Assembly (NCBI GenBank): GCA_024508855.1
Contig: JANINJ010000006.1
Location: 322,378-386,377 of the forward strand
Source: Xanthobacteraceae bacterium
GTDB lineage: Bacteria > Pseudomonadota > Alphaproteobacteria > Rhizobiales > Xanthobacteraceae
Length of the DNA stretch: 64,000 nucleotides
Direction of reading: 5' to 3'
In this document: positions 49,079-59,968 of the stretch, piece after piece
How positions within the stretch are numbered: position 1 is the first letter of the stretch
How the letters are laid out: each line of letters starts with the position of its first letter
Translations under genes and position numbers: made by a program
Notes under the pieces: model-generated
Seen by the model: the letters and a program-made list of their open reading frames with translations, nothing else
Told to the model about the DNA's origin: nothing
Databases searched by the model: none

Positions 49079-49472
49079 TCGTCCCACGACAGATCTTCCG
49101 AAGGCTGCCGCGCCCGAACGCCTCGCCGCATTCCAGACCGGGCTGTCGGCCGAGAGCCGCGCTGCAGCGTGGCTGATAGCGAAGGGTTATCGGATTCTGG
49201 CGCGGCGCTACCGCACGCCTTACGGCGAGATCGATATCGTGGCACGCCGGCGCAATCTGCTGGCCTTTGTCGAAGTGAAAGCCCGCGCGACATTGGACGA
49301 TGCAGCCTATGCCGTGACGCCGCGCCAGCAGCAGCGCATCATCGATGCGGCTTCGGCCTGGTTGATGGCGCACCCCGAACATGCCAGTTTCGACCTGCGT
49401 TTTGATGCGATGCTGATTGCGCCGGGCCGTCTGCCACGCCATCTCACCGGAGCGTTCGACGCCAGCGTCTGA
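49065..49472 (+). CDS. YraN-family endonuclease-fold protein
   Basis: 135 residues from ATG 49065 inside the rsmI 3' end. Restriction-endonuclease-like fold (UPF0102): [21 protein letters not shown] and V-E-V-K-A-R form the E-x-D...E-x-K-type site. DNA or RNA substrate not established. Almost always beside rsmI. Confidence 0.93.
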   Translation: MKKIDRPTTDLPKAAAPERLAAFQTGLSAESRAAAWLIAKGYRILARRYRTPYGEIDIVARRRNLLAFVEVKARATLDDAAYAVTPRQQQRIIDAASAWLMAHPEHASFDLRFDAMLIAPGRLPRHLTGAFDASV

Positions 49473-49517
49473 CCGACCTACCCTCAAGACATCAATCCCC
49501 AAGCCGGACAATCAAAG

Positions 49518-50459
49518 ATGACCCTGAAAGTCGCCGTCCAGATGGACCCTATCGCGCGCATCAACGTGCGCGGCGATTCCACCTTCGCCCTGCTGCTGGA
49601 GGCGCAGAAGCGCGGCCACGCCCTCTCCTATTACACGCCGGACAAACTATCCCTGCGCGGCAAGGACGTCGTCGCACCGGTGCAGTCGCTCAGCGTCCGC
49701 GACGAGGTGGGCAATCATTTCACCCTCGGCGATCCGGTGCGCACGAACCTCGCCTCTTTTGACGTGGTGCTGTTGCGGCAGGACCCGCCATTCGATCTGG
49801 CCTACATCACCAGCACGCATCTGCTCGAACGCATTCACCCGAAGACGCTCGTGGTCAACGATCCGGTCAGCGTGCGCAACGCTCCGGAAAAACTCTTCGT
49901 GATGGATTTCGCCGACCTGATGCCGCCGACGCTGATCTCGCGCGATGTCGACGAGATCAACTCGTTCCGTGCCGAGCATGGCGCGGTGGTGATGAAGCCA
50001 TTGCACGGCCATGGCGGCGCGGCAGTGTTTCGCGTTCTGCCGCAGGACATGAATTTCGGCTCGCTGCACGACATGTTCTCGGTGACATTCCGCGAACAAT
50101 GGGTGATCCAGCGCTTCCTTCCCGAAGTGAAGCAAGGCGACAAGCGCATCATCCTGGTCGACGGTGAATTCGCCGGCGCCGTTAATCGCGTGCCCGCTGC
50201 CGATGACCTTCGCTCCAACATGGTGCGCGGCGGCGCAGCCAAGGCGACCGACCTGACGCCGCGCGAGCGCGAAATTTGCGCGCGCATCGGCCCGGCCCTA
50301 CGTGAGCGCGGGCTCCTGTTCGTCGGCATCGACGTGATCGACGATCATCTGACCGAAATCAACGTGACCTCGCCGACCGGCATCCGCGCCATTGCCAATC
50401 TCGGCGGGCCCGACGTCGCGGCAAAAATCTGGGACTGCATCGAGGCCAGGCGCCGGTAG
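49518..50459 (+). CDS. gshB: glutathione synthase
   Basis: 313 residues; ATP-grasp enzyme joining gamma-glutamylcysteine to glycine. R-Q-D-P-P-F-D is the substrate-loop signature; [14 protein letters not shown] binds [12 protein letters not shown] is the metal-binding end motif. Normal length. Follows yraN by 45 bp. Confidence 0.98.
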   Translation: MTLKVAVQMDPIARINVRGDSTFALLLEAQKRGHALSYYTPDKLSLRGKDVVAPVQSLSVRDEVGNHFTLGDPVRTNLASFDVVLLRQDPPFDLAYITSTHLLERIHPKTLVVNDPVSVRNAPEKLFVMDFADLMPPTLISRDVDEINSFRAEHGAVVMKPLHGHGGAAVFRVLPQDMNFGSLHDMFSVTFREQWVIQRFLPEVKQGDKRIILVDGEFAGAVNRVPAADDLRSNMVRGGAAKATDLTPREREICARIGPALRERGLLFVGIDVIDDHLTEINVTSPTGIRAIANLGGPDVAAKIWDCIEARRR

Positions 50460-50469
50460 GGGCGGCGAC

Positions 50470-51156
50470 CTATCGCGCGATCACGCGCAATCCGGCGGGC
50501 CATGGACGATTGCGCGTCAGCGAACTTGCACCGACCTCCCATCCCGCGCCGGACCAGACCACATCGACGACGCCCACTTCACCGGCGACGTCGCGCACAA
50601 AGAACAGGTTCGGGATCGCGTTGGTCAACAGCGCACCGGCCTCGCCGTTGGGTTGCCGTTTCAGCAGACACCAGACGTCGGCGAGACGGATGTCAAAGGG
50701 CGGATCGAGCTCCTCTGCAATCCCGACACTCCGCGACAATCGATTGAGCGTATAGGCCCGAAGCGACGGCGTTGCTGCGTAACGCTCCACTTTTACGGCG
50801 AACCGCCGGGCAAAGTTGGCACCGAGCCAGGAAATCCTGACCTCGCGCGCAGGCGATAGGCTTTCCAGAAAAACGCTGCCGGCGATAAAATCTTTGCTGG
50901 CGGTCAGTGCCGACGTCGTGGCTGGATCGTCGCCATCGCCGTCGCTGGAGGGTGAACAGCGGAACCGCGCCGCGGGCGTAAGCACACCCGCACTGCTCCT
51001 GGCCGATCGCTGTTGGGCATGGGCTGGTCCGTCGCGGAAGGAATGGTTTCTCCGCTCTCCGGTCTCGCCACCGCGCTGGGCGGGTTGCGCGGCAACCTCC
51101 GCGGATACCAACGACAATGCCAGCCATCCGACCACAAGACGAAGTACCGCTGGCAT
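50470..51156 (-). CDS. exported protein of unknown function
   Basis: 228 residues with a Sec signal peptide (hydrophobic stretch of about 16 residues ending A-E-V-A-A-Q). A low-complexity Ser/Arg/Pro-rich segment (about 28-80) precedes a compact domain with no motif I know. It converges on gshB with a 10-bp gap. Its coding potential is supported by codon use, but homologues were not recognised. Confidence 0.6.
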   Translation of the reverse strand: MPAVLRLVVGWLALSLVSAEVAAQPAQRGGETGERRNHSFRDGPAHAQQRSARSSAGVLTPAARFRCSPSSDGDGDDPATTSALTASKDFIAGSVFLESLSPAREVRISWLGANFARRFAVKVERYAATPSLRAYTLNRLSRSVGIAEELDPPFDIRLADVWCLLKRQPNGEAGALLTNAIPNLFFVRDVAGEVGVVDVVWSGAGWEVGASSLTRNRPWPAGLRVIAR

Positions 51157-51446
51157 TTTGACTTTCCCTGATTCCGATCAACGGAAACAGGGTAAACGCA
51201 GTACTTTTCATGTAAACGAAAGCAGTAACCTTTGGTTAAGGATAAAAGGAAAAGTAAATATCGCATAAAATGGAAGTATTCTTACGATCACTTCTTGTGA
51301 GAATGATCTTTAAATGATCGGACACTTTGATTTTACCTCTATCGAGTGTTGCGTGCGGACGAATACCGGTCTCATTTTGTTCTCTTAATGTTCTTGCGCC
51401 CGGCAAGGTTGTAGAGTAGCGTTTCCCCGGGGGAGCACGGGGCGCC
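51157..51446. other. AT-rich intergenic region
   Basis: 290 bp without a gene, markedly richer in A and T than the rest of the window. It contains two GTAAACG direct repeats (51191-51197 and 51213-51219) and the GATCtttaaatGATC symmetry at 51307-51321. It lies between divergent genes, so it probably holds their promoters; an RNA gene cannot be excluded. Confidence 0.4.
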
Positions 51447-52985
51447 ATGGTTCAAAGGGTCTCTACAGTCGCTTTCGAGGGAATCGAGGCCCGCGCCGTC
51501 GACGTGCAGGTGCAGGTCGCGCCCGGCCTTCCGGCCTTCGCCATTGTCGGCCTGCCCGACAAGGCCGTTTCCGAGGCGCGCGAACGGGTTCGATCGGCGC
51601 TGATCGCCTCCGGATTGGCGCTTCCGGCACGGCGCATCACCGTCAACCTCGCGCCCGCCGACCTTCCCAAGGAAGGCAGCCATTACGACCTGCCGATCGC
51701 GCTCGGCCTGATGGCGGCAATCGGCGCCATTCCGCCCGATGCGCTTACTGGCTTCACCGTGCTCGGCGAACTCGGCCTCGACGGCTCGATCGCCCCGGTA
51801 GCCGGCGTGTTGCCGGCAGCGATCGGCGCCAATTCGCGCGACGAGGGATTGATCTGCCCGGCAGCCTGTGGCGCGGAAGCGGCGTGGGCGAGCCCGGACA
51901 TCCAGATCGTGGCCGCGAGTTCGCTGATCCAGATCGCCAACCATTTCAAGGGCACGCAGGTGCTGTCGCGGCCACAGCCTCGCGTTCACGCGCGCGAAGC
52001 ATCCCTGCTCGATCTCCGCGACATCAAGGGACAGGAAAGCGCCAAGCGGGCGCTGGAGGTCGCCGCCGCCGGCGGTCATCACCTGCTGATGGTCGGCTCG
52101 CCCGGCGCGGGCAAATCGATGCTGGCGGCGCGGCTGCCGTCGATCCTGCCGCCGCTGTCGCCACCCGAGTTGCTCCAAGTCTCGATGATCGCTTCCGTTG
52201 CCGGCGAGATCGAGGGCGGAGCGTTGACGGACCGGCGGCCATTCCGTGCACCGCATCACTCCGCCAGCATGGCCGCGCTGACCGGCGGCGGCATGCGCGC
52301 CCGACCCGGCGAGATATCGCTCGCGCATCAGGGCGTGCTGTTTCTCGACGAGTTGCCGGAGTTCGATCCGCGCGTACTGGATTCGCTGCGGCAGCCGCTG
52401 GAAAACGGCGAGGTCGCGGTGTCCCGCGCTAATCACCGCGTCACCTATCCCGCGCGCTTCATGCTCGTCGCGGCGATGAATCCGTGCCGGTGCGGCAGCG
52501 CCTATGAGCCTGGCTATGCCTGCAAACGCGGCCGCCTCGATCGTTGCACGGCGGATTACCAGGCCCGCATCTCAGGGCCGTTGATGGATCGCATCGATCT
52601 GCGAATCGAAGTGCCAGCAGTAACCGCGGCCGACCTGATTCTGCCGCCGCCATCGGAAGGCTCGGCGGAAGTCGCAGCCCGCGTCGCGGCGGCCCGCGAG
52701 ATCCAGCTCGCGCGCTACGCGGCCGCGGGACTGGCAAACGTCCGCACCAATGCCGAGGCGCCGGCTTCGGTGCTGGACATCGTCGCGCAGCCGGATGCGC
52801 AAGGGCTGAAGCTGTTGCGCGATGCATCGGAGACCATGCGGCTGTCGGCGCGCGGCTATCATCGTGTGTTGCGCGTCGCGCGGACCCTCGCCGATCTCGA
52901 TGGCGCGGAGCGGATCGGCCGGCTGCATCTGGCGGAAGCGCTGTCCTACCGCACGCTGGCGGAAGACCTGCGCCGCGCGGCATAA
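51447..52985 (+). CDS. comM: ComM/YifB-family Mg-chelatase-like AAA ATPase
   Basis: 512 residues: N-terminal ChlI-like (S5 fold) domain (about 20-145), central AAA ATPase with Walker A G-S-P-G-A-G-K-S and Walker B F-L-D-E-L-P-E-F, and a C-terminal Mg-chelatase-like domain. ComM is a helicase-like factor promoting branch migration during natural transformation; whether this organism is transformable is unknown. Two short repeats flank the 3' side. Confidence 0.95.
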   Translation: MVQRVSTVAFEGIEARAVDVQVQVAPGLPAFAIVGLPDKAVSEARERVRSALIASGLALPARRITVNLAPADLPKEGSHYDLPIALGLMAAIGAIPPDALTGFTVLGELGLDGSIAPVAGVLPAAIGANSRDEGLICPAACGAEAAWASPDIQIVAASSLIQIANHFKGTQVLSRPQPRVHAREASLLDLRDIKGQESAKRALEVAAAGGHHLLMVGSPGAGKSMLAARLPSILPPLSPPELLQVSMIASVAGEIEGGALTDRRPFRAPHHSASMAALTGGGMRARPGEISLAHQGVLFLDELPEFDPRVLDSLRQPLENGEVAVSRANHRVTYPARFMLVAAMNPCRCGSAYEPGYACKRGRLDRCTADYQARISGPLMDRIDLRIEVPAVTAADLILPPPSEGSAEVAARVAAAREIQLARYAAAGLANVRTNAEAPASVLDIVAQPDAQGLKLLRDASETMRLSARGYHRVLRVARTLADLDGAERIGRLHLAEALSYRTLAEDLRRAA

Positions 52986-52988
52986 AGC

Positions 52989-53018
52989 CCCGGTATCCAC
53001 TTCGCTCGAAAACGCTCC
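52989..53018. repeat. 'cttcgctcgaaaacgct' repeat, copy 2
   Basis: 'ccggtatccacttcgctcg' and 'aaaacgct' right after comM, matching the 32815 and 57061 copies; probably part of a transcription-ending palindrome family. Confidence 0.5.
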
Positions 53019-53135
53019 AATTTCATCCGACATGCGCTCACGTTCCGATCCGTCAACCCGGCGGTAACGACTTTTGTTTACGCTCTGCCAACCATAAGCC
53101 CAGCGTTCCACGGGCGATGCAGCGGACTGCGTAGC

Positions 53136-53603
53136 ATGTTGCGTTTCAAGATCTTCGTCTCCACCCTTCCGCTGATCCTTGCAGGACTGTTCGTCCAGGG
53201 CGAACCGGCCTCGACCAACCGTCCATGCATCGCGCTGGGCGATGCGTCCGTGCAGATCGCACCGACACCCTGGCAAGCCCAGTTTCATGTGAGCTTCACC
53301 AATAATCCTGCAGATGCGACGGTGCGTGTGCAGATCGTCGATCGGCCCGAGGACGCCGAGTTTACGGTGGTCGACGACGCCACCGACACCGATGCGAATG
53401 CCTGTCCCGTGAACGCATCGACGCGATATATCGGCATCGCGACGGCCGCGGCCGCGCTGGACCCGGTCATCTATTTGTCCCGCGACGGTAACGCCGATTA
53501 TCGAATCTATGTGCAGTCGAAGACGTTCTCCGAACGGGAAGCCGCCGCGCTCCTGGTCGGCGCGCAAAACGGACGGCCGCGCGTCACGGCGTCGCTGCTT
53601 TAG
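53136..53603 (+). CDS. exported protein of unknown function
   Basis: 155 residues with a signal peptide (L-P-L-I-L-A-G-L-F-V-Q-G, cleavage near A-S). The mature 125 residues form mostly beta strands with two cysteines (C31, C93) that could pair. No family recognised. It precedes the hybrid kinase by 119 bp on the same strand and may be regulated with it. Confidence 0.65.
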   Translation: MLRFKIFVSTLPLILAGLFVQGEPASTNRPCIALGDASVQIAPTPWQAQFHVSFTNNPADATVRVQIVDRPEDAEFTVVDDATDTDANACPVNASTRYIGIATAAAALDPVIYLSRDGNADYRIYVQSKTFSEREAAALLVGAQNGRPRVTASLL

Positions 53604-53722
53604 CGATCGGTTAACCCTGTTCGCAACGGCTGCTCGGCGGCTTTCACGCCTCAAACACTTTGCAACATCGGCTGATCATTCTCCTTATCGGACATTAAGG
53701 GACGCGCGGGGGAGATCGGTAG

Positions 53723-55978
53723 ATGAAAGGGATTTTCCGAATCAAGGCGCGCCGCCGCCGGTTCTCACGGCGCCATCCCCGCATCAGCTTTGCGATCCGA
53801 TCCTTCGTACTGTTTTCAGTGATATTCGGCGGCGCCTACGGATTCATCCGCGGCAGCCTCGCCGGCCCCTATGATCCCAACGCCTTCGCCGTGGGCGCCA
53901 GTTTTCTGTTTGCCCTGGCCAGCGTCGCGCTGGCGATGCAAAGCATGCGGATGCGCTGGCTTCGCAAGAAGATGCGCATCGTCGCTTCGCATAACGAAGC
54001 ACTGATCGATCGCAACTGGGAGCTCAAGGAAGCCGAGGAACGCGCGCGCACCCTGTTCGAATCCCAGGGCGACCTGATCGTGATGCGTGCTGCCGATGGC
54101 ACCATCACCTTCGTCAACGATGCATTCTGCGAACTGGCGCAACGCTCCCGCGAGGCCTTGCTGGGCAGCCAGTATGCGCTGCCGATCATCGAGCAGGGCA
54201 ACATCGATATCGATTCGCACGGCACCCGCATTCACGATCAAAAGATCACAAGCGCTGCAGGTCCCCGCTGGATCGCGTGGCGCGAGGGCATCGTCCGCGC
54301 CAGCGCCGGCGAACTCGCGGAGCTGCAATGCGTCGGTCGCGACGTCACCGACCGCACCGAAACCGAACGCGCGCTCGGCGAAGCGCGGGATCATGCCGAC
54401 ACCGCGAACAAGGCCAAGTCGCGTTTCCTCGCCATGGCCTCCCACGAAATCCGCACGCCGCTCAACGGCATCATCGGCATGAACGGCCTGCTGCTCGAAA
54501 CTTCGCTGACGCCGGAGCAAACGACCTATGTCAGGGCGATCCGGACCTCGAGCGATGCGTTGCTGTCGCTGATCGAGGAACTGCTCGACTACTCGAAGAT
54601 CGAAGCCGGCAAGATCGACCTCGAACATCGCCCCTTCGTCCTTGCCGAACTGATCGAGGACATTACCGAACTGCTGGCGCCGCGTGCGCAGGCGCGCAGC
54701 CTCGAAATCGCCGCCTATATCGACGAGCGGCTACCGAAGCAGGTGATCGGCGACGCCGCGCGCCTGCGGCAGGTACTGCTCAATCTGGCCGGCAATGCCA
54801 TCAAGTTCACCACCACCGGCGGCGTGGCGCTGATCGTCGAGCCGGGAGCCATGCCGAACGAGATTTCCTTTCTGGTCCGCGACACCGGCATCGGCATCGC
54901 ACCCGAGGCGCAGGCGCGGATCTTCCGCGAGTTCGAGCAGGCCGACGACGGGATCGCGCGCAACTACGGCGGCACCGGCCTCGGCCTCAGCATCAGCGAA
55001 CGCATCGTCCGGCGCATGGGCGGCCGCATCACGTTGCAGAGTGAAGTCGGCAAGGGATCGACGTTCGAGGTGACATTGCCGCTTCCATCGAACGGCGACG
55101 GCGACCGCGACCATGCGCCGGTCGAAACTCCGGATCTCTCGGCGAAATCGATCATGCTGGTGGCGCCGCAGGGCATCGAAGCGTCGCTGATCGCCCGCCG
55201 GCTGGAACGCTGGGGTGCACAGACCTGCACGGTTGCCGACGGCGCGGTAGCGCAAGCGTTACTGCCGGAGCGCTCCTGGTACGCCATCCTGGTCGACGGC
55301 GGGCTGGACCGATCCGACATCGCAGAACTTGGCAAGCTCGCGCAATCGCACGCCACGCATCGGCTCATCATGCTCACACCGGCGATGCGTCACGATTATC
55401 CGCAGCCCGCCGAGGATGGCTTTACCGGGTATCTGGTCAAACCGTTGCGCGCGGCGTCGCTCGCGGCCCGTCTGACGTCAACGCCCCCCACTCCCGAGTC
55501 GGAGGTGAACGCTACCGACCTTCCTGACGAGGAAATGGCGGACACCGCAACCCCACGCGTTCGCACCGCGCACGGCCTCTCGATCCTGCTTGCAGAGGAT
55601 AACGAGATCAACGCGCTGCTGATGCGCACCCTGCTGACCCGGTTGGGCCATCAGGTGGTGCTCACCACCAATGGCGAAGCCGCGCTGGAATCCTGGATTG
55701 CGGCGGAAGCGGCGGGAACGCCTTATGACACCGTGCTGATGGACGTGCAGATGCCACGCATGGACGGCATCGAGGCGACCCGACAGATCCGGACCCGCGA
55801 AGCCGGACAACGCGTCCGGCGCACGCCGATCCTGGCCCTGACCGCGAATGCGCTGGTGGAAGATCGCTATGCCTGCTTCGAGGCAGGCATGGACGGTTTC
55901 CTGGTCAAGCCGCTCGACCGGGACAAGCTTGTCGAAGCCCTTGCCGGGCTCACGCGCTCGCGTCACCTCGCCGCCTGA
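53723..55978 (+). CDS. hybrid sensor histidine kinase/response regulator
   Basis: 751 residues. Two N-terminal transmembrane helices (about 22-42, 54-73), a PAS domain (about 105-215), HisKA with H240 in S-H-E-I-R-T-P, HATPase_c (D-T-G-I-G-I-A and G-G-T-G-L-G-L), a first receiver-like domain (about 475-590) and a second receiver (about 622-740) with E-D-N and the Asp in V-L-M-D-V-Q-M-P. The first receiver lacks the N-terminal acidic pair and has I-L-V-D-G-G instead of D-x-x-M-P, so it is probably a non-phosphorylatable pseudo-receiver. Signal unknown. Confidence 0.93.
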   Translation: MKGIFRIKARRRRFSRRHPRISFAIRSFVLFSVIFGGAYGFIRGSLAGPYDPNAFAVGASFLFALASVALAMQSMRMRWLRKKMRIVASHNEALIDRNWELKEAEERARTLFESQGDLIVMRAADGTITFVNDAFCELAQRSREALLGSQYALPIIEQGNIDIDSHGTRIHDQKITSAAGPRWIAWREGIVRASAGELAELQCVGRDVTDRTETERALGEARDHADTANKAKSRFLAMASHEIRTPLNGIIGMNGLLLETSLTPEQTTYVRAIRTSSDALLSLIEELLDYSKIEAGKIDLEHRPFVLAELIEDITELLAPRAQARSLEIAAYIDERLPKQVIGDAARLRQVLLNLAGNAIKFTTTGGVALIVEPGAMPNEISFLVRDTGIGIAPEAQARIFREFEQADDGIARNYGGTGLGLSISERIVRRMGGRITLQSEVGKGSTFEVTLPLPSNGDGDRDHAPVETPDLSAKSIMLVAPQGIEASLIARRLERWGAQTCTVADGAVAQALLPERSWYAILVDGGLDRSDIAELGKLAQSHATHRLIMLTPAMRHDYPQPAEDGFTGYLVKPLRAASLAARLTSTPPTPESEVNATDLPDEEMADTATPRVRTAHGLSILLAEDNEINALLMRTLLTRLGHQVVLTTNGEAALESWIAAEAAGTPYDTVLMDVQMPRMDGIEATRQIRTREAGQRVRRTPILALTANALVEDRYACFEAGMDGFLVKPLDRDKLVEALAGLTRSRHLAA

Positions 55979-55993
55979 CACGCTCCACAGCGT

Positions 55994-56039
55994 CATCATT
56001 CCGTGATGAGAGTGTCACGCGGCTGTTGAGGCCGCGTGA
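55994..56039. terminator. two hairpins after the hybrid kinase
   Basis: CATCA-ttccg-TGATG (55994-56008) and a 9-bp stem TCACGCGGC-tgttgag-GCCGCGTGA (56015-56039). No T-run follows, so termination would be Rho-assisted or the pair may be an operator for the next gene. Confidence 0.4.
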
Positions 56040-56098
56040 TCTGTGTTCCCCGAAGACCGGATTGATTCGATTCGAACGAACGCGGTCGCGAGGGGTTC

Positions 56099-57058
56099 AT
56101 GCACAACCGCCAACAGACGCCATCGAAGCCACGGCTCTTGCAGATGCTGCGTCCTGAAACCGTCGGGATCGCCGCACAATCCGCCATCACCTGGCTCAAG
56201 CCGCAGCAAAAACTCTTTCAGATCGCGACCGCGCTGGACCAGCCCTCCTCGCCGGTTACCCTCGGCCGGCTCGGTTCGCTCGAAGTGCGGCTCGCGCAGG
56301 ACAAGCGCGACGTGAAGCTCGCGCAAAAGCTGCGCTACAAGGTATTCTACAAGGACGGCACTGCGATCGCCGATGCCGCCACCATGCTGGCGCGCCGCGA
56401 CAAGGACGCTTTCGACAAGATCTGCGATCATCTGCTGGTCATCGATCACGATGCCAAGCCGACGCTCGACGGCAGGCACAAGGTGGTCGGCACCTACCGG
56501 CTGCTACGCCACGAACTGGCCGCGCGCCATGGCGGCTTCTACACCGAGAATGAATTCGATCTCGCGCCGATCATGGAACGGCATGCGGGATTGCGCTTCC
56601 TCGAGCTTGGACGTTCCTGCGTTCTGCCGCCGTATCGCAACAAGCGCACGGTCGAGTTGTTGTGGCACGGCATCTGGACCTATGTCCGCCGTCATCAGTT
56701 CGACGTCATGATCGGCTGCGCCAGTTTCGAGGGCACCGATCCGGATCGCCTGGCGCTTCCGCTCTCGTTCCTGCACCATTTCGCCGCTGCGCCCGAGAAC
56801 TGGCGCGCCAGGCCGCACGCATCGCGCCGGGTCGACATGAACCGGATGGCCAAGGAAGCCATCAATCCCAAGATCGCATTGCGTGAATTGCCGCCGCTGA
56901 TCAAAGGCTATCTGCGGCTCGGCGCCTATATCGGCGATGGGGCGGTGGTCGACCATCAGTTCGGCACCACCGACGTTCTGATCGTGATGCCGGTATCGGC
57001 CATCAACGCGCGTTACATCGAGCACTTCGGCCAGGATGCCACGCGCCACGCGGCCTAG
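56099..57058 (+). CDS. OlsB-like GNAT N-acyltransferase (ornithine-lipid synthesis)
   Basis: 319 residues of the GNAT/hemolysin-like acyltransferase family (L-R-Y-K-V-F-Y, F-L-E-L-G-R-S-C-V, then V-M-I-G-C-A-S-F-E-G-T-D-P). In rhizobia OlsB makes lyso-ornithine lipid, the first step of ornithine-lipid synthesis; related proteins acylate other amines. The OlsA partner is not in the window. Stands alone between the kinase and coaA. Confidence 0.78.
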   Translation: MHNRQQTPSKPRLLQMLRPETVGIAAQSAITWLKPQQKLFQIATALDQPSSPVTLGRLGSLEVRLAQDKRDVKLAQKLRYKVFYKDGTAIADAATMLARRDKDAFDKICDHLLVIDHDAKPTLDGRHKVVGTYRLLRHELAARHGGFYTENEFDLAPIMERHAGLRFLELGRSCVLPPYRNKRTVELLWHGIWTYVRRHQFDVMIGCASFEGTDPDRLALPLSFLHHFAAAPENWRARPHASRRVDMNRMAKEAINPKIALRELPPLIKGYLRLGAYIGDGAVVDHQFGTTDVLIVMPVSAINARYIEHFGQDATRHAA

Positions 57059-57060
57059 AC

Positions 57061-57090
57061 GCGAACTGCTTCGCTCGAAAACGCTTCAGA
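57061..57090. repeat. 'cttcgctcgaaaacgct' repeat, copy 3
   Basis: 'gcgaactgcttcgctcgaaa' then 'acgcttcaga', matching the 32815 and 52989 copies, at the junction of two convergent genes and overlapping the coaA stop by a few bases. Confidence 0.45.
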
Positions 57091-58066
57091 GCCGGCGCAG
57101 CGCGACGGTTTCCACCACGTGATCGGCGCCCTTTCGCATGATGAGGGTTGCGCGCGGCCGCGTCGGCAGGATGTTGTCCTCGAGATTGGCGAGGTTGGTA
57201 CGTTCCCAGATCGCGATCGCCGTGGCCGTGGCCTCTTCGTCGGACAGCGGGGCGTAGCGATGGAAGTATGAACGCGGATCGTGAAACGCGGTGTCGCGCA
57301 GCGCGAGAAACCGTTTCACGTACCAGCTTCGCAGCACCGGCTCGTCGGCATCGATATAGACCGAGAAGTCGAAGAAGTCGGACACCACCGGAACGGCCTT
57401 GCCGTCGCGCGGCAGTTTGCCCGTCTGCAGGACGTTGACACCTTCGACGATCAGGATATCGGGCCGATCGACCTCGATCCATTCGTTCGGAATGATGTCG
57501 TAGGTGAGATGCGAATAGACCGGCGCCCGGACCGAACGACGCCCTGCCTTGATGTCGCTGAGGAAGCTCAAGAGCCTCGGCAGGTCGTAGCTTTCCGGAA
57601 AGCCCTTCTTCTGCATCAGGCCCTGACGCTCGAGCGTGGCGTTCGGAAACAGGAATCCGTCGGTGGTCACGAGATCGACCCGCGGCCGCGGCGACCATCG
57701 CGCCAGCAGCGCCTGCAGGACGCGAGCGGTGGTCGATTTGCCAACGGCCACCGATCCGGCAACGCCGATGATGTAGGGCACCTTGCGGTCTTCGATATTG
57801 AGAAACTGCCGCTGCGCCACATACAGACGCTGCATGGCGTCGACATAGATCGACAGCAGCCGCGACAGCGGCAGATAGATTTCCTCAACCTCGTTGAGAT
57901 CGAGGCGATCGTACATCGAACGCAGCCTGGCGATCTCGTCCGCAGCCAGCGTCATCGGCATGCCGTCGCGCAGGCTCGCCCACTGTTGCCGCGTGAATAC
58001 CCGATAAGGATTGTAAATCTGCTCCGCCCGCATATCCATGCCGCGGTACTCCCGTCCCATACTCAC
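57086..58066 (-). CDS. coaA: pantothenate kinase (type I)
   Basis: 326 residues; phosphorylates pantothenate in the first step of coenzyme A synthesis. Walker [10 protein letters not shown]; the D-G-F-L-F-P-N segment and Y-S-H-L-T-Y-D supply substrate contacts. It is last gene of the leftward histidine operon, with its start overlapping no gene but only 1 bp from the end of hisE. Confidence 0.96.
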   Translation of the reverse strand: MSMGREYRGMDMRAEQIYNPYRVFTRQQWASLRDGMPMTLAADEIARLRSMYDRLDLNEVEEIYLPLSRLLSIYVDAMQRLYVAQRQFLNIEDRKVPYIIGVAGSVAVGKSTTARVLQALLARWSPRPRVDLVTTDGFLFPNATLERQGLMQKKGFPESYDLPRLLSFLSDIKAGRRSVRAPVYSHLTYDIIPNEWIEVDRPDILIVEGVNVLQTGKLPRDGKAVPVVSDFFDFSVYIDADEPVLRSWYVKRFLALRDTAFHDPRSYFHRYAPLSDEEATATAIAIWERTNLANLEDNILPTRPRATLIMRKGADHVVETVALRRL

Positions 58067-58390
58067 TCAATCGCGCTTGCGCGCAGCCTTTTCTTCCAAC
58101 CCGGACATCACCGTCCGTTTCGCCAGCGCCGCTTCCACATCCTCCAGCGTGACGCCACGGGATTTCAGCACGACCAGCAAATGAAACAGCAGGTCGGCGC
58201 TCTCGGAGATGAGATGTTCGCGATCGTTTTCGACCGTCGCGATCACCGTCTCGATCGCCTCTTCGCCAAGCTTCTTGGCACAGTGCTCCGGTCCCTTGTC
58301 GAGCAGCTTGCGCGTATAGGAGGTTTCGCCACCGGACGCTGCGCGGGCGTCGATGGTTGCAGCCAGGTCGTGAAGGGTAAAACGTGCCAT
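58067..58390 (-). CDS. hisE: phosphoribosyl-ATP pyrophosphatase
   Basis: 107 residues from ATG 58390, second step of histidine synthesis. K-L-G-E-E-A-I-E-T-V and E-S-A-D-L-L-F-H carry the metal-binding glutamates and aspartate. Complete, and separate from hisI, which is not here. It lies between hisF (56-bp gap) and coaA. Confidence 0.97.
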   Translation of the reverse strand: MARFTLHDLAATIDARAASGGETSYTRKLLDKGPEHCAKKLGEEAIETVIATVENDREHLISESADLLFHLLVVLKSRGVTLEDVEAALAKRTVMSGLEEKAARKRD

Positions 58391-58446
58391 TTGGCGCTTT
58401 CTAGCAGGTCCGGCAGGAGCGCGGGAGTGCAATGTCCGGCGTTGGT

Positions 58447-59220
58447 TTATGGGTCGAGCCGTGTCGGCAGACCGGCGCGCGCCATGTGCTCCTTGGCCTC
58501 GCGAATGGTGAATTCTCCGAAATGAAAAATCGACGCGGCCAACACCGCGGTCGCGTGCCCGCCCCGGATACCGTCGACCAGATGGTCGAGATTGCCGACG
58601 CCGCCGGATGCGATCACCGGGACCTTGATACCGTCGGCAATCGCCCGGGTCAGCGGAATGTCGAATCCCTGCCGGGTGCCGTCGCGATCCATCGAGGTCA
58701 GCAGGATTTCGCCCGCGCCAAGCGACACGACTTCCTGGGCATATTCGACCGCGTCGATGCCGGTCGACTTGCGGCCGCCGTGGGTGAAAATCTCCCAGCG
58801 GTCGGAGCCGGGCCGCGTGACACGCTTGGCGTCGATCGCCACGACGATGCATTGGTCGCCGAATTTCTCGGCGGCTTCCTTGACGAACTCGCGCCGGCTC
58901 ACCGCCGCACTGTTGATCGACACCTTGTCGGCGCCGGACTTCAGCAGCGCGCGGATGTCGTCGACGGTGCGCACGCCGCCCCCGACCGTCAGCGGCATGA
59001 AGCAGGCTTCCGCCGTCCGCCGCACCACATCGAGCATGGTGCCGCGATTTTCATGAGTGGCGTTGATGTCGAGGAAACAGAGCTCGTCGGCACCTGCCGC
59101 ATCATAGGCGATGGCCGCTTCCACTGGATCGCCGGCGTCGCGCAGATCGACGAAATTCACGCCCTTGACGACCCTTCCGTCCTTGACGTCGAGGCAGGGA
59201 ATGACACGCACCTTGAACAT
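58447..59220 (-). CDS. hisF: imidazole glycerol phosphate synthase subunit HisF
   Basis: 257 residues, the cyclase half of the HisH-HisF complex. I-P-C-L-D-V-K-D-G holds the catalytic Asp; V-T-G... the S-I-N-S-A-A-V and D-R-D-G-T strands follow a TIM barrel. Normal length. Ten bp downstream of hisA in the operon. Confidence 0.98.
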   Translation of the reverse strand: MFKVRVIPCLDVKDGRVVKGVNFVDLRDAGDPVEAAIAYDAAGADELCFLDINATHENRGTMLDVVRRTAEACFMPLTVGGGVRTVDDIRALLKSGADKVSINSAAVSRREFVKEAAEKFGDQCIVVAIDAKRVTRPGSDRWEIFTHGGRKSTGIDAVEYAQEVVSLGAGEILLTSMDRDGTRQGFDIPLTRAIADGIKVPVIASGGVGNLDHLVDGIRGGHATAVLAASIFHFGEFTIREAKEHMARAGLPTRLDP

Positions 59221-59230
59221 TCGAGTGCTC

Positions 59231-59968
59231 CTACGCCGCGCGGGCGTTGCGGATCAGCGCCAGCGCTGCCGCGGGATCGATCCGGCCGTCGTAGAGCGCA
59301 CGGCCGGCAATCGCGCCGGCAAGCTTGCGCGCGCGCGGCTCCAGCAGCGCCTTGACGTCGTCGATCGAGGCAAAGCCGCCGGAAGCGATGACGGGGATCG
59401 AGATGTGCCCGGCCAGCGCAATCGTAGCGTCGAGGTTGAGACCTTTCAGCAAGCCGTCGCGGGCAATGTCGGTGAAGATGATCGCCGTAACCCCGGCATC
59501 CTCGAAACGCTGCGCGATCTCCAGCGCCGTCACCTGCGAGGTCTCTGCCCAGCCTTCGACCGCGACCTTGCCGTCGCGCGCATCGAGGCCGACGGCGACG
59601 CGGCCGGGGAATTTTGCGGCAGCTTCCTTCACGAAGGCCGGATCGCGCACCGCCGCGGTGCCGATGATGACGCGCGCAATGCCCTTGCCAAGCCACGCCT
59701 CGACCGTTTTCAGATCGCGAATGCCGCCGCCCAACTGTACCGGCATCGTGACCGCCTTGAGCATCGCCTCGACGGCCTGCGCATTCATCGGCTTGCCGGC
59801 GAACGCACCATCGAGATCGACGACGTGCAGATACTCGAACCCTTGCGCCGCGAAGCTCTTCGCCTGCGCGGCAGGATCCAGATTGAACACGGTGGCGCGC
59901 GCCATGTCGCCCTGCTCGAGGCGTACGCACTGGCCATTCTTCAGGTCGACGGCGGGAAAGAGAATCAC
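59231..59968 (-). CDS. hisA: ProFAR isomerase (HisA)
   Basis: 245 residues from GTG 59968, in a 4-base overlap with the hisH stop. It is the TIM-barrel isomerase of histidine synthesis: [11 protein letters not shown] and T-D-I-A-R-D-G carry the two catalytic aspartates. A much longer frame continues upstream through hisH and is not coding. Confidence 0.97.
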   Translation of the reverse strand: MILFPAVDLKNGQCVRLEQGDMARATVFNLDPAAQAKSFAAQGFEYLHVVDLDGAFAGKPMNAQAVEAMLKAVTMPVQLGGGIRDLKTVEAWLGKGIARVIIGTAAVRDPAFVKEAAAKFPGRVAVGLDARDGKVAVEGWAETSQVTALEIAQRFEDAGVTAIIFTDIARDGLLKGLNLDATIALAGHISIPVIASGGFASIDDVKALLEPRARKLAGAIAGRALYDGRIDPAAALALIRNARAA

